20,660 nucleotides of DNA from Nitrosopolaris sp035691865 (GCA_035691865.1 DASSIM010000141.1:1-20660), one strand, 5' to 3'. Positions 1 to 7,248 are shown, counted from the first letter of the stretch. A program made the numbers and translations. Notes: generated from the sequence alone by a model not told the origin.

Positions 1-312
1 TAATGCTTGCACCTGAAGCAAGTTGGCGTTCTTGCGTTCCAGAGCTAGCTTTTCCAATTCCTCTCTCCTTGAATCAACGGCGTGGTTCGCCTGTTCGTCC
101 AGATTACGAACATTATCCCAAAGTCTCAGCTTCTGCATCTCTAGTCGCTTTTTGGCTGTTACCACCTCAGCCATATTCCTGTGTAACCTGTTTAGAGTTT
201 CGACTTGTTGTAAGTATGAATAATCTAATGATCCTTTGGGGTCGTCGTACTTGTCTAGCAGCACGTTCACCTTCTGCTTAAGAAGAGTAGAAAAACGGTT
301 TGTAAATCCCAA
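1..312 (-). CDS. PspA/IM30 (Vipp1)-like membrane-stress protein, 5' part
   Basis: The reverse strand encodes 104 residues that run off the window edge, so the C-terminus is missing. The chain opens GFTNRFSTLLKQKV, continues with LLDKYDDPKGSLDYSYLQQ, then a charged heptad-rich helix with AEVVTAKKRLEMQKLRL. This is the N-terminal pattern of the PspA/IM30 family: an RF..L.K.KV helix, a DDP turn, then a long coiled coil. Family members coat membranes as ESCRT-III-like polymers and protect membrane integrity. I chose the TTG at 312 because it puts the family N-terminus at residue 1; no ATG or GTG lies close upstream in frame. A TATA-like element at 333-345 would give a leaderless or nearly leaderless message. 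Family assignment is firm; a stress role is inferred from the family. Confidence 0.8.
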   Translation of the reverse strand, partial: MGFTNRFSTLLKQKVNVLLDKYDDPKGSLDYSYLQQVETLNRLHRNMAEVVTAKKRLEMQKLRLWDNVRNLDEQANHAVDSRREELEKLALERKNANLLQVQAL

Positions 313-332
313 TGTACCATAATAAGATAATT

Positions 333-345
333 CGTTATATTATTC
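333..345 (-). promoter_or_regulatory. TATA box (box A) of the PspA-like gene
   Basis: Read on the minus strand, the AT-rich element around ATAATATAACG lies about 25-30 bases before the TTG start at 312, the usual archaeal TATA-to-start distance for a leaderless transcript. Called by position and composition only. Confidence 0.45.
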
Positions 346-518
346 TATCATTATTAACAATGATACCATTTTTTAAAAAGACAGACAAATGTTATTTTCC
401 TTGCAACTCTAGTGTTATATTAGGGACAGTAAAATTCGCGTCACGCAGACGAGAGTTTAGAGGACATCGTTCTCGATCGCCGCCATTCTAGACACCACCA
501 ATCTTCCAACTTTAATAC

Positions 519-757
519 TTACAAGTCCGACAAATATTTGGAGGCTTTATCGCTACCCTTTCCAATGTGACCAAATATGACAGGCTCAAAGAATGCGGTT
601 ACGAATGATACGGCATAATTCAGCAAAAAAGGCAGAATATTATCTCTACGAATTTGTAGTGAATATTCTCGAAGACATTGCAAGTCGCTGTTGAAGAACC
701 AATGGCAAAGCCAATTAGTCTAGCTTCCTTTCTTCTATTAGAAAAAAATGTGTGCAA
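519..757 (-). pseudogene. small membrane protein broken by a one-base homopolymer frameshift
   Basis: Two overlapping minus-strand frames read as one coherent peptide. The first, from a TTG at 757, contains FFSNRRKEARLIGFAIG and ends in EIIFCLFC then a stop. The second takes over at a run of six T (minus strand) near 625 and reads LLNYAVSFVTAFFEPVIFG, ending SKYLSDL and TAA at 519-521. One added T in that run would join them into 79 residues with a central hydrophobic segment. No family was recognised. The break may be a real decay mutation or a homopolymer sequencing error; the decayed surroundings favour the former. Confidence 0.45.
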
Positions 758-854
758 TATTTTTTAATGAATTTTAGATATCTATTGATTGCAGAGATAG
801 TGATCATTACCAAACATTAGTAACGTTAATAAACTTAAGAGTACTTATGACAAA

Positions 855-1198
855 ATGGGCGAATACCGTATAGATAGACCGAATCCGCTTGCGGTATCTG
901 TTATCGTGCCGCTTAAAGATTTAAGATTGGAATCGGTCGAGAAAAAATATGAGCCAGGACTAGTGACAAGAGTCCAATCACAGATAACAAAAAAGATGGA
1001 AATGAGAATACTGGTTTGACGGCTGCACTAGAATATTCCTTAAGTATCCTTACGATAAAATAGGACACAGAAGTTGAAAGAGATTACTGCATTGGCAGGT
1101 ACACGACTCGGACAAAATGGGGAAGAATTGGCTGTCTGTCATGAAGATCATCGTAGACATCTGCAGTGAGAACAATCGGCATGTGTTCAGTTGAACTG
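855..1198 (+). pseudogene. decayed coding remnant, family unknown
   Basis: An ATG at 855 opens a 54-codon frame beginning MGEYRIDRPNPLAVSVIVPL, rich in charged residues, that stops at 1017-1019. Another frame then reads WFDGCTRIFLKYPYDKIGH from about 1012, meets a TGA, and continues in the same frame through LLHWQVHDSDKMGKNWLSV to a stop near 1198. The amino-acid make-up looks coding, but no single frame spans it. I do not recognise the ancestral family. The fragments lie on the same strand and in the same order as those at 1219-1915, so they may come from one or two former genes. Confidence 0.3.
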
Positions 1199-1218
1199 AG
1201 CTATATGATTTTCTTACC

Positions 1219-1413
1219 TTGGCTACCTTCAAGTGGATAAAAAATATGGCATTATTCGGTTCAAGCGAGACTATCTTGAAGATCCATAGAGATATTATGG
1301 AAAACTACCAAGGCACTGATAAATCCTTGAAAGCGGATTACCCTAAAATCATCGTTGATATGGTTTCAGTTGTTATGGATGGACGGATACAGTTAGGAGG
1401 TAAGAGCGCATAA
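1219..1413 (+). pseudogene. remnant of a helical protein with an ALFGSSETI motif
   Basis: A 64-codon frame from a TTG at 1219; the same frame is open a little further upstream without a better start. It carries NMALFGSSETILKIHRDIM followed by a helical stretch ending near VMDGRIQLGG. The LFGS-E-I pattern followed by a helix recalls a widespread uncharacterised helical family with ALFGSDEVI-type motifs, usually much longer, so this would be a C-terminal piece. The likeness is from memory and weak. Neighbouring fragments in other frames suggest a broken gene rather than a complete small one. Confidence 0.35.
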
Positions 1414-1418
1414 AATAG

Positions 1419-1701
1419 AGATACTATCATGCAAGAATATCAGAAATATTGCCACCCAAAACAAATTCTGGCAAGCATTTAGGTATTGCTGAAAAAGATT
1501 TCGATCTTATTGAGAGTATAAGTCAAATAACAGGATGCAAAAAGATCAGACTGGATAGAATCACTCAGCAGGATTGAGAGCGGTGACATCGGGAAGTTAA
1601 CTAACCCATGCTTGAATTATCAGAAATGGCAAAATTATGGCAGATTAATATCTTCTGAGGCACAATTTAAGAAGGATGTGAAAAACGAGCCAGGGAGATG
1701 A
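1419..1701 (+). pseudogene. frameshifted coding remnant, family unknown
   Basis: Two overlapping plus-strand frames give continuous protein-like sequence. The first (1419-1577) reads ISEILPPKTNSGKHLGIAEK then DFDLIESISQITGC and stops. The second, one base over, is open from about 1540, near an A-run, and reads SDWIESLSRIESGDIGKL, then NYQKWQNYGRLISSEAQF, with a TGA at 1699-1701. No canonical start sits at the head. The switch near the A-run suggests an indel. No domain was recognised. Confidence 0.3.
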
Positions 1702-1915
1702 CTTGCCTATAAACAGCAAACATGCTAGTATATCAATTAGAAAATCGAGAAATTACATCGAAAACGTTTTGGATTGTAAATTTGTACCACAAGGCTCACA
1801 TGGAATTAGTTATGCAAGTCACAACTTAGAATATGGTTATCAGCTGATGGGCGCGGGTGTCAGAGGATCCCATTGGTGCATTAAGCCGAATGATTCCCTT
1901 TCCCTTTCGAATTAG
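1682..1915 (+). pseudogene. possible small protein or C-terminal remnant
   Basis: The open frame runs from just after a TGA at 1679-1681; the only candidate start is a TTG at 1703 (70 residues). It reads HASISIRKSRNYIENVLDC, then SHGISYASHNLEYGYQLMG and GVRGSHWCIK, and ends in a low-complexity serine/leucine tail. The middle looks like a folded protein with aromatic and histidine residues, but I cannot name a family. It overlaps the end of the previous fragment in another frame, so I treat it as the tail of the same decayed region; a real short gene is possible. Confidence 0.3.
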
Positions 1916-2156
1916 TTCGATTGGTCACAAACACAAAACAACAACTTCAGAAGAGATGCAAAATCTTAAGCCTGTTGGGACCACTTTGCCAAAATAAACA
2001 GATGAAACGTTTTGTATTGTTAATTCAGCTTGGTAACTCACGAGCAAACCCTAAATCTCCTAGCATTCCATTACACCTATACCCGTATCAATCAAGAAAC
2101 CGACGGACAAATAGATCGAGAATATGCTGTTCCAAGTTAGCACAACAAAAAAGGAT

Positions 2157-2168
2157 TAATTTAAAAAC
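2157..2168 (+). promoter_or_regulatory. TATA box of the small zinc-finger ORF
   Basis: The sequence TAATTTAAAAAC lies about 30 bases before the ATG at 2193, fitting a leaderless archaeal transcript. It supports that ORF being expressed. Confidence 0.35.
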
Positions 2169-2192
2169 AACAAGAACTTTCGAATAGATAAA

Positions 2193-2381
2193 ATGGAACA
2201 GTCATTCTTATTGGCGTACAATTTGGTCAGATGGAGCTATATTGTTACATGTAAGAAGTGTGGCTACATATCAGCTGAAAAGCTAGCCGAATCAAAAGCA
2301 AGGGAGCATCTGCGCTCACACATAGGAGGTCCTGAGAATTGCACACGGGGACACGTCAAATTGATGAAAGTCAGAGACTAA
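2193..2381 (+). CDS. small zinc-finger-like protein, 62 aa
   Basis: Starts at an ATG and encodes 62 residues. A CKKCGYISAEKL segment (Cys-x2-Cys) at about residues 20-23 is followed by an amphipathic helix ending REHLRSHIGG and then by NCTRGH. Cysteines and histidines spaced this way could bind one zinc ion (C-x2-C plus two His, or a later Cys). Such short zinc-finger proteins are common in Thaumarchaeota and often act in nucleic-acid binding, but nothing here shows a partner or target. It stands alone between decayed sequence and a long non-coding stretch, with a TATA-like element at the right distance. Function unknown. Confidence 0.5.
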   Translation: MEQSFLLAYNLVRWSYIVTCKKCGYISAEKLAESKAREHLRSHIGGPENCTRGHVKLMKVRD

Positions 2382-2940
2382 CGCATCCGTTCTAGCTAAC
2401 GCAAAGCTAAATGCTCGTTCGCAAAACTACAGATGTTTATAATCGTCATGTGGACATATGATATTTTCAAAAATCCATAAACATAATAACTTTTTTTGAC
2501 TTTAGTGGAAACACTCGGATCTAGAATTTGTCCTCTGCATCCCACATCAGCCATGACTATCATTGACTACGTTATTAGTCTCTAACAGCGTGGGACGAAA
2601 AGTGGTTTCGGTTTCTTGTTGTGCACTTTACACGGTCGTCACTATTTGATAACTCAATTTATAGTTGCCGTAGGGTTTGTTGTGCCACAAACGTATTAAA
2701 CGATAATTTGCATTAGGCAAATGTTAAAGACGCTCGAAGTCAAGGACAGGAATGGACCAAACACCACTCTGTAATGCTTCGCTTGGCAATAATCGACTGT
2801 TCAATACCATTTCGAAAAAGAGTCCATAATCTGCATTGTTTGCGGATGGCTATTAGTCGTTCTTTCTGCTGACGCTACCCAACGATCTGATTGAACGCTG
2901 CAGTTCAGGGGTAAATTAGCGGTACAGTTTTATTGACAAT
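2382..2940. other. intergenic stretch with no supported gene
   Basis: About 560 bases without a convincing gene. A 52-codon minus-strand frame (2396-2554) and shorter plus-strand frames exist but lack support. A small inverted repeat, GTTTGT-6-ACAAAC, lies around 2677-2694. The promoter of the nnrE cluster sits at the right end. Confidence 0.5.
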
Positions 2941-2950
2941 ATTATAAATA
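2941..2950 (+). promoter_or_regulatory. TATA box of the nnrE-hydrolase-cobT cluster
   Basis: ATTATAAATA is a good archaeal box A. Transcription would begin about 25 bases downstream, near 2970, after the ATG at 2954 and before the ATG at 3002. It therefore argues for 3002 as the nnrE start. Confidence 0.5.
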
Positions 2951-3001
2951 GTCATGAAATTACAATTAGGTGAAGATCACAAATTGATACTGAGACGAAC
3001 T

Positions 3002-3700
3002 ATGACAATTACGCATCAAAACGAGGCGATATCATCAACTCAGATGTATCAGATCGAAGAGAAAGCTCATAGTCGTTTTGGAATGCGTCGTATATATATG
3101 ATGGAGAACGCTGGACACGGCATGGCTGATTTTGTGAACGCTAATTTTAAAACAAGGTCTTCACGGATAACACGCCTGGTTGCAGTCTGTGGCACAGGCA
3201 ATAATGGCGGAGATGTGTTTGTAGCAGCCAGACATCTCAGCAGATACCCCGGTTACGCGATAGCTGTAATATTATTGGGGCGACCGAGAGATTTGCGAAC
3301 CGAAGAAGCTAGGACAAACTGGGAGATCCTAAAAAAAATGCATTCCATAGAGACCAGTATTTGTAATCAGGTAGATGTCAAAGCGAGAACAAAAATTTCC
3401 AAAGCAAATGTCATCCTTGACGGCATATTTGGAACAGGTATCAGAGGCGATATTCATGAACCGCAGGCGTCTGCAATAGAGTTAATAAACAAGTCAGATG
3501 CGTGGGTAGTTGCGGCCGATATTCCCTCAGGACTAGATCCCGATACTGGCAAAAGTTGCCAAAAATGCATTCTGGCCGATGCTACTGTGACTTTTCATAG
3601 ACGCAAAACTGGTCTTCTAATCGATAGAAAACATTCAGGGAGAGTTTACGTTGAGCATATCGGAATCCCAATGGAAGCAGAGAGAGGAATTCTGAGGTGA
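3002..3700 (+). CDS. nnrE: NAD(P)H-hydrate epimerase (YjeF N-terminal domain)
   Basis: Repairs damaged NADH/NADPH by interconverting the R and S epimers of the hydrate, so that a separate dehydratase can act. The 232-residue chain is a complete YjeF_N domain: an N-terminal ISSTQMYQIEEKA helix, GTGNNGGDVFVAARHL at about residues 64-79 (phosphate/nucleotide binding), LDGIFGTGIRG, and the DIPSGLDPDTG loop. The C-terminal dehydratase domain (NnrD) found fused in many prokaryotes is absent. An in-frame ATG at 2954 would add 16 residues outside the domain, but the TATA at 2941-2950 is too close to it. First gene of a plus-strand cluster with a metallo-hydrolase and CobT; its end overlaps the Shine-Dalgarno of the next gene. 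Confidence 0.88.
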   Translation: MTITHQNEAISSTQMYQIEEKAHSRFGMRRIYMMENAGHGMADFVNANFKTRSSRITRLVAVCGTGNNGGDVFVAARHLSRYPGYAIAVILLGRPRDLRTEEARTNWEILKKMHSIETSICNQVDVKARTKISKANVILDGIFGTGIRGDIHEPQASAIELINKSDAWVVAADIPSGLDPDTGKSCQKCILADATVTFHRRKTGLLIDRKHSGRVYVEHIGIPMEAERGILR

Positions 3701-3702
3701 TC
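3695..3702 (+). promoter_or_regulatory. strong Shine-Dalgarno of the hydrolase gene
   Basis: GAGGTGATC, starting at 3694-3695 and overlapping the nnrE stop, is a perfect complement of the usual archaeal 16S 3' end (GATCACCTC). The hydrolase ATG at 3741 is almost 40 bases away, too far, while an in-frame ACG at 3708 lies six bases after GGTGAT. This site decides the start of the next gene. Confidence 0.6.
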
Positions 3703-3707
3703 TTACA

Positions 3708-4334
3708 ACGGTAAAAATAATACAAATTCCGGTCGGTCAAATGGATAATTTCACTTATATTCTGGCTGACGAAGACAACGGTGAAGCCGCGGTAATTGAT
3801 CCATCTTGGGATTTGGAAAAAATTTTTGACGTCGTAAAAAAGAACGGCTGGAAAATAAAATACATTTTTAATACTCATACCCATTTCGATCACATTTTGG
3901 GCAATCAACAAATTGCTGCAGCGACAGAAGCAAAAATAGTACAGCATAAGAACTCGGCTCAACCCAATGACATAACTGTAGAAGATGGACAAATAATTTC
4001 GATCGGAAAGATCATGATTAGGATCATACACACCCCTGGACATTCGAGCGATAGTATGTCTCTTGTGGTTAACAATGAGCTGGTACTCACTGGAGATACT
4101 TTATTTGTCGGGAATTGCGGCAGAGTCGACCTACCTGGCAGTGATGCATCAGAAATGTATGAAAGCTTATTCGGGAAAATAGCAAATTTAGAAGACTCCA
4201 TGATCGTCTATCCTGGGCATAATTATGGAATTACACAAACTTCCACGATTGGCCAGGAAAAGAAAACGAATAATGTGCTGAAAGCGAGATCCAGAGAAGA
4301 TTTTTTGCATTTCATGGCTAGTACGGATGAGTAA
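3708..4334 (+). CDS. metallo-beta-lactamase-fold hydrolase (glyoxalase II / persulfide dioxygenase-like)
   Basis: Numbered from the ATG at 3741, the protein has THTHFDH at residues 45-51, a metal-binding His at 101 in TPGHSSDS, Asp119 in TGDTLF, and His160 in YPGHNYG: the full metal set of the hydroxyacylglutathione hydrolase/ETHE1 group. NCGRVDLPGSD after the Asp resembles the CGRTDF segment of persulfide dioxygenases and related glyoxalase II-like proteins. The substrate cannot be decided; archaeal members may use another low-molecular thiol. I begin at ACG 3708 rather than ATG 3741 because the upstream codons VKIIQIPVGQ supply the fold's first beta strand, no ATG, GTG or TTG lies in frame there, and a near-perfect Shine-Dalgarno points to it. 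Second gene of the cluster, followed after 3 bases by cobT. Confidence 0.82.
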   Translation, partial: TVKIIQIPVGQMDNFTYILADEDNGEAAVIDPSWDLEKIFDVVKKNGWKIKYIFNTHTHFDHILGNQQIAAATEAKIVQHKNSAQPNDITVEDGQIISIGKIMIRIIHTPGHSSDSMSLVVNNELVLTGDTLFVGNCGRVDLPGSDASEMYESLFGKIANLEDSMIVYPGHNYGITQTSTIGQEKKTNNVLKARSREDFLHFMASTDE

Positions 4335-4337
4335 GTC

Positions 4338-5450
4338 TTGTCGAGGTATCAGTATCCACATATACGACCAATAAATGATGCCAAATCTTCGATAACCAGA
4401 TTTTCAACGAAGTCACCGTTATTCGTCTGCGTAATATCTCATACAGATACAAGTGCCATTCCTGGCATCACCGCAGCTGGCGCCAATCGAGATTTTGTCA
4501 AATACACCCCTCCTGCTGATGCTGAATTCTTGTATTATGGTTTTTGCAAATGTATAGATAAGGTGCCAATCACGCCTGATGGAAATCCGACTCCGGCTAT
4601 AATTACGAGAGCAGCCCTAGGCTTAGCAGATATTCCATTCTTGGTAGTTGACGCAGGTTCAAAGATCAAACCGTCTATTCCTTATGTTTCCTTTGGAATA
4701 GACCCTGGCCACGACATCGAATCCGGCGTGGCGGTTGAATCTACTGATGTTAAGAAAGCGTTCGAGTATGGACGTATTTTAGGAAAGCAATTAGGTAAAT
4801 CTTGCGACCTAATGGTCTTAGGCGAAAGTATTCCTGGTGGCACAACTACGACGTTGGGAGTTCTTCATGCGCTTGGTATTGAAGCAAAGTATAAGGTAAG
4901 TAGCAGCATGCAAACAAATCCCCATCGTCTCAAGAATACTATAATCAAACACAGTACACAAAAATCAAGGATCTCATTTGGCGAGCTAAGAGATAAGCCC
5001 TTTGAAGCAGTGGCTTTTTTAGGCGATCCGATGATGCCATCCGTAGCAGGAATATCAGAAGGGGTATTATCAGTTGGAGGAAAAGTTCTCCTCGCCGGAG
5101 GAACACAGATGGCTGCAGTCTTGGCAATTTTGAAATCACTTGGTCTGAACACAAAAGAAGTCTGTATTGGGACTACCATATATGTAGCCAACGATACTTC
5201 TTCAGACCTCGCTAGTCTTGTCAATTCAATCTCGACCGAGGTTCCAGCTTATGCAGCCGATCTGTGTATGGAAAAGTCGCCTATCCAGGGCTTGGAAGCC
5301 TTTGCAAGAGGATTTGTAAAGGACGGCGTCGGAGCAGGAGGTGCATCAATTGCTGCAATGCTAAAATCGGAGGGAAGAGTAAATGGAGATATCCTTTTAA
5401 AAACAATCGAAGAGGAGTACGAGCGCGTGCTGCATGGAATGGCGAATTAA
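4338..5450 (+). CDS. cobT: archaeal CobT-like nicotinate-nucleotide phosphoribosyltransferase
   Basis: Expected to transfer phosphoribose from nicotinate mononucleotide to the lower-ligand base, giving the alpha-nucleotide joined to cobinamide in late cobalamin synthesis. The 370-residue protein matches the archaeal CobT/UPF0284 type: DGNPTPAIITRAALGLAD near residue 80, ESIPGGTTTTLGVLHALG near 162-180, GGKVLLAGGTQMAAVLAI near 250, and a glycine-rich GVGAGGAS near 330. Length is normal for the archaeal group. The start is a TTG, three bases after the previous stop, with a weak GGATGAG six bases before it, so translation is probably coupled. Thaumarchaea are known cobalamin makers. The base specificity cannot be read from the sequence. 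Confidence 0.85.
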   Translation: MSRYQYPHIRPINDAKSSITRFSTKSPLFVCVISHTDTSAIPGITAAGANRDFVKYTPPADAEFLYYGFCKCIDKVPITPDGNPTPAIITRAALGLADIPFLVVDAGSKIKPSIPYVSFGIDPGHDIESGVAVESTDVKKAFEYGRILGKQLGKSCDLMVLGESIPGGTTTTLGVLHALGIEAKYKVSSSMQTNPHRLKNTIIKHSTQKSRISFGELRDKPFEAVAFLGDPMMPSVAGISEGVLSVGGKVLLAGGTQMAAVLAILKSLGLNTKEVCIGTTIYVANDTSSDLASLVNSISTEVPAYAADLCMEKSPIQGLEAFARGFVKDGVGAGGASIAAMLKSEGRVNGDILLKTIEEEYERVLHGMAN

Positions 5451-5727
5451 TGGCGGGATCCTATCTGGGCGGCGAAAGATAAGATCCTTATTGGTAATTA
5501 AATACTTAAGTGGATTCATCTGCATCCGTAACGGCTGGGACCACCCCTTGTCATGATTGCCAAAATTCCGAGATCAATTTGCTATCGCGAGAATCTTTAT
5601 TATGCTCCCCGCTTTACGATTACAGCAGGATGATGACGATAATGACAGTCCACCAATTAGTCTGATATAGATGCCAGCAGACAAAGATGAAGAAGAATAC
5701 CGGACTACCGAGTTCTGTACTGATTCA
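5451..5727. other. intergenic stretch between cobT and tRNA-Glu
   Basis: No supported gene. A 37-codon frame from a TTG near 5571, with an acidic QQDDDDNDSP end, is the only protein-like reading. Near the tRNA, the ten bases ACCGGACTAC at 5699-5708 repeat the tRNA-Glu D-arm sequence at 5783-5792. Confidence 0.3.
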
Positions 5728-5803
5728 TGCTCCGGCCGGGATTTGAACCCGGGATCGTCGCCTTGAGAGGGCGAAATGCTTAACCGGACTACACCACCGG
5801 AGC
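5728..5803 (-). tRNA. tRNA-Glu (CUC)
   Basis: Minus-strand cloverleaf: acceptor GCTCCGG pairs with CCGGAGC, followed by an A discriminator at 5728; D arm GTAGTCCGGTTAAGC; anticodon stem TCGCC/GGCGA around loop CTCTCAA, giving anticodon CUC; T arm CCGGG-TTCAAAT-CCCGG. No intron, and CCA is not encoded. It reads GAG codons. A TATA element lies upstream at 5836-5845. Confidence 0.95.
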
Positions 5804-5835
5804 GCCGAGTAGCACCAATTCTCTTTACTCTTCAT

Positions 5836-5845
5836 ATAAAACTTG
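5836..5845 (-). promoter_or_regulatory. TATA box of tRNA-Glu
   Basis: On the minus strand GTTTTATATG lies about 35 bases before the mature 5' end at 5803, suitable for a short 5' leader removed by RNase P. Confidence 0.45.
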
Positions 5846-5896
5846 TGAGTGCCAATCTAGGCTACGCTAAGTTAATCTAGCATAATCTACCTTCCT

Positions 5897-5907
5897 TGTA
5901 TATTCTT
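5897..5907 (+). promoter_or_regulatory. probable TATA box of the nucleotidyltransferase-like gene
   Basis: TGTATATTCTT lies about 50 bases before the GTG at 5951, so the message would have a leader of roughly 20-25 bases. Confidence 0.3.
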
Positions 5908-5950
5908 ACTCACGATCTTTCTAATTAAGGTTCGAGACGATGAAGCACTT

Positions 5951-6877
5951 GTGAACAGAATTCCCATTTCGATCAAGAAGTATATCGATAATAATATTAC
6001 GTATCCTGTATCCCTTATTGGCTGCAGGGCAACAGATCCTAAATCCTCTCTTGATTGTTGTGAATACGATCTAGCGGTTTTCAGTGAACGTGGTCATGGG
6101 CACGAAGACAAATTTTTAAGAATAGGTGGTCACAATATTGAATTAATTAATATCTGTGCTAATCCTAGAAGAAATATAATAGCCATGAAAGGTATGATAG
6201 TAGCTAAGGATTCTGTGGCAGACTATCCTCTTGTGGCATCAAGTCCCGTCAGCTTGTCCCACCACTCTTTTGATTCTTCACAATATGCAACTGCCCTTTC
6301 TGCGTTCGGAAAAAAAGCGGTTGTAAGTTCACTTTTTTGCTACGACAAGATAGACAGACTTGTGTCGAAAAGCCCTATCCTCGCGTCGATGTGGCTTAAG
6401 ATATCAGCCTACGATTACTTAGAAGGGATACTCGCCTTGACAGGGTGCAGGCCCATGCCCCTTCATGAATTAAATCAAATACGGAATTTAAACTTTGAAG
6501 AACAAAACCTCTCCAATGGGATCAACGTTGCTCTTGCATGCATAGGCATCGAAAGAGCAAACAGATCCACGATATCGAGAGCGTCCTCAGCCCTTCTGCA
6601 GCTATATACCGAATATTACGATAAAGAATTGGTTATCGAGAAAGCAAGGCATCTAACCAAGCTTGGTATGCTACCTGACTGTTATTACTATCTAGGCAAA
6701 ATGGCTCGGAAAGTTTTGGTAAATAAAGATGCGACCTTTTGCAACTCATATTCTAAACTAATACAGATAACAATGGATTTAAGTATTGATACTCTGCAGA
6801 TCCAAAAACTGCTGCTTGAGTTATTCAAAACAGCCAAAAATGTGCTGAAAAACTATCGTAGAATTACTGCAGCTTGA
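5951..6877 (+). CDS. uncharacterised protein, possible divergent nucleotidyltransferase fold
   Basis: 308 residues from a GTG start; the frame is open somewhat upstream but without a better start. No family is firmly recognised. The N-terminal segment VSLIGCRATDPKSSL, then CCEYDLAVFSE, and later HNIELINI has the spacing of the polymerase-beta-type nucleotidyltransferase signature: a glycine turn (G24-C25), about 14 residues, two acidic residues on a strand (E38, D40), and a third on a later strand (E64). The usual G-S is G-C here. Residues about 125-300 appear alpha-helical, as in NTases with a C-terminal helical domain. Function is inference. The 3' end overlaps the convergent zinc-protein gene by 25 bases. 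Confidence 0.7.
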   Translation: MNRIPISIKKYIDNNITYPVSLIGCRATDPKSSLDCCEYDLAVFSERGHGHEDKFLRIGGHNIELINICANPRRNIIAMKGMIVAKDSVADYPLVASSPVSLSHHSFDSSQYATALSAFGKKAVVSSLFCYDKIDRLVSKSPILASMWLKISAYDYLEGILALTGCRPMPLHELNQIRNLNFEEQNLSNGINVALACIGIERANRSTISRASSALLQLYTEYYDKELVIEKARHLTKLGMLPDCYYYLGKMARKVLVNKDATFCNSYSKLIQITMDLSIDTLQIQKLLLELFKTAKNVLKNYRRITAA

Positions 6878-7095
6878 ACACTATTTATCGCCTGGTTCTT
6901 CCGTGTCCGCAATTTAGTTTTGTATTTTAGGTTACGCGGCCTTGTTCTCAGCCTATACCCGCAACACGGGCACCATAATCCGTCCCATTTCATGAAAATC
7001 TCGCAAATCTGACATCGTTTTTGTCCGTTTGCATAACGCCCAGAACCAACAGGTTTCTGCGCCTTATGACGTACACATATACCCTTGCAAGTCAA
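6853..7095 (-). CDS. small cysteine-rich zinc-ribbon protein
   Basis: 80 residues from a TTG start. It has CKGIC near the N-terminus, then KRCQICEIFMKWDGLWCPCC followed by GYRLRTRPRN and a basic tail. The paired CxxC and CPCC motifs (Cys28, 31, 42, 44, 45) make a zinc ribbon likely; the RTRPRN basic tail suggests nucleic-acid contact. From memory, very similar short proteins (CQ.CE....WDG.WCPCCG.RLR..PR) recur in Thaumarchaeota, often in several copies, without known function. The TTG gives the MTCKGIC N-terminus typical of that group. It converges on, and overlaps by 25 bases, the gene on the other strand. Confidence 0.8.
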   Translation of the reverse strand: MTCKGICVRHKAQKPVGSGRYANGQKRCQICEIFMKWDGLWCPCCGYRLRTRPRNLKYKTKLRTRKNQAINSVQAAVILR

Positions 7096-7200
7096 TTGAC
7101 AATAACCTAATCTAAGCTGCGGGTGTTCTATTTAAACGTGAGCAATAAGGAATAATGATTCACTATGAGCATTCTTCAGACATAGGAAGGACACTAAAAT

Positions 7201-7231
7201 GAAGAAAAGAAAAGAAGAGGAAGAAAAGAGA
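7201..7231 (-). terminator. pyrimidine-rich archaeal terminator
   Basis: Immediately after the stop of the small acidic protein gene, the minus strand is an unbroken 31-base pyrimidine tract rich in T. T-rich tracts without a hairpin are the usual archaeal intrinsic terminators. Confidence 0.5.
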
Positions 7232-7248
7232 TTATATATCCATCCGCT

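Noticed and set aside
3..281. 92-codon plus-strand frame
   Set aside because: It is antisense to the PspA-like gene, which has clear family motifs on the minus strand.
1050..1232. 60-codon minus-strand frame
   Set aside because: Composition rich in Ser, Cys and Leu typical of a shadow; the plus strand carries the protein-like fragments.
1921..2187. 88-codon plus-strand frame
   Set aside because: Low-complexity Lys/Gln/Arg/Ser composition from A-rich DNA, no motif and no promoter signal.
2396..2554. 52-codon minus-strand frame starting MADVGCRGQIL
   Set aside because: No Shine-Dalgarno, TATA or family resemblance; AT-rich middle can give a chance frame.
3582..4043. 153-codon minus-strand frame
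   Set aside because: Lies across the end of nnrE and the hydrolase gene, both with firm motifs; Cys/Phe/Tyr-rich composition is that of an antisense shadow.
5571..5684. 37-codon plus-strand frame with acidic tail QQDDDDNDSP
   Set aside because: TTG start only, no signal or family support.
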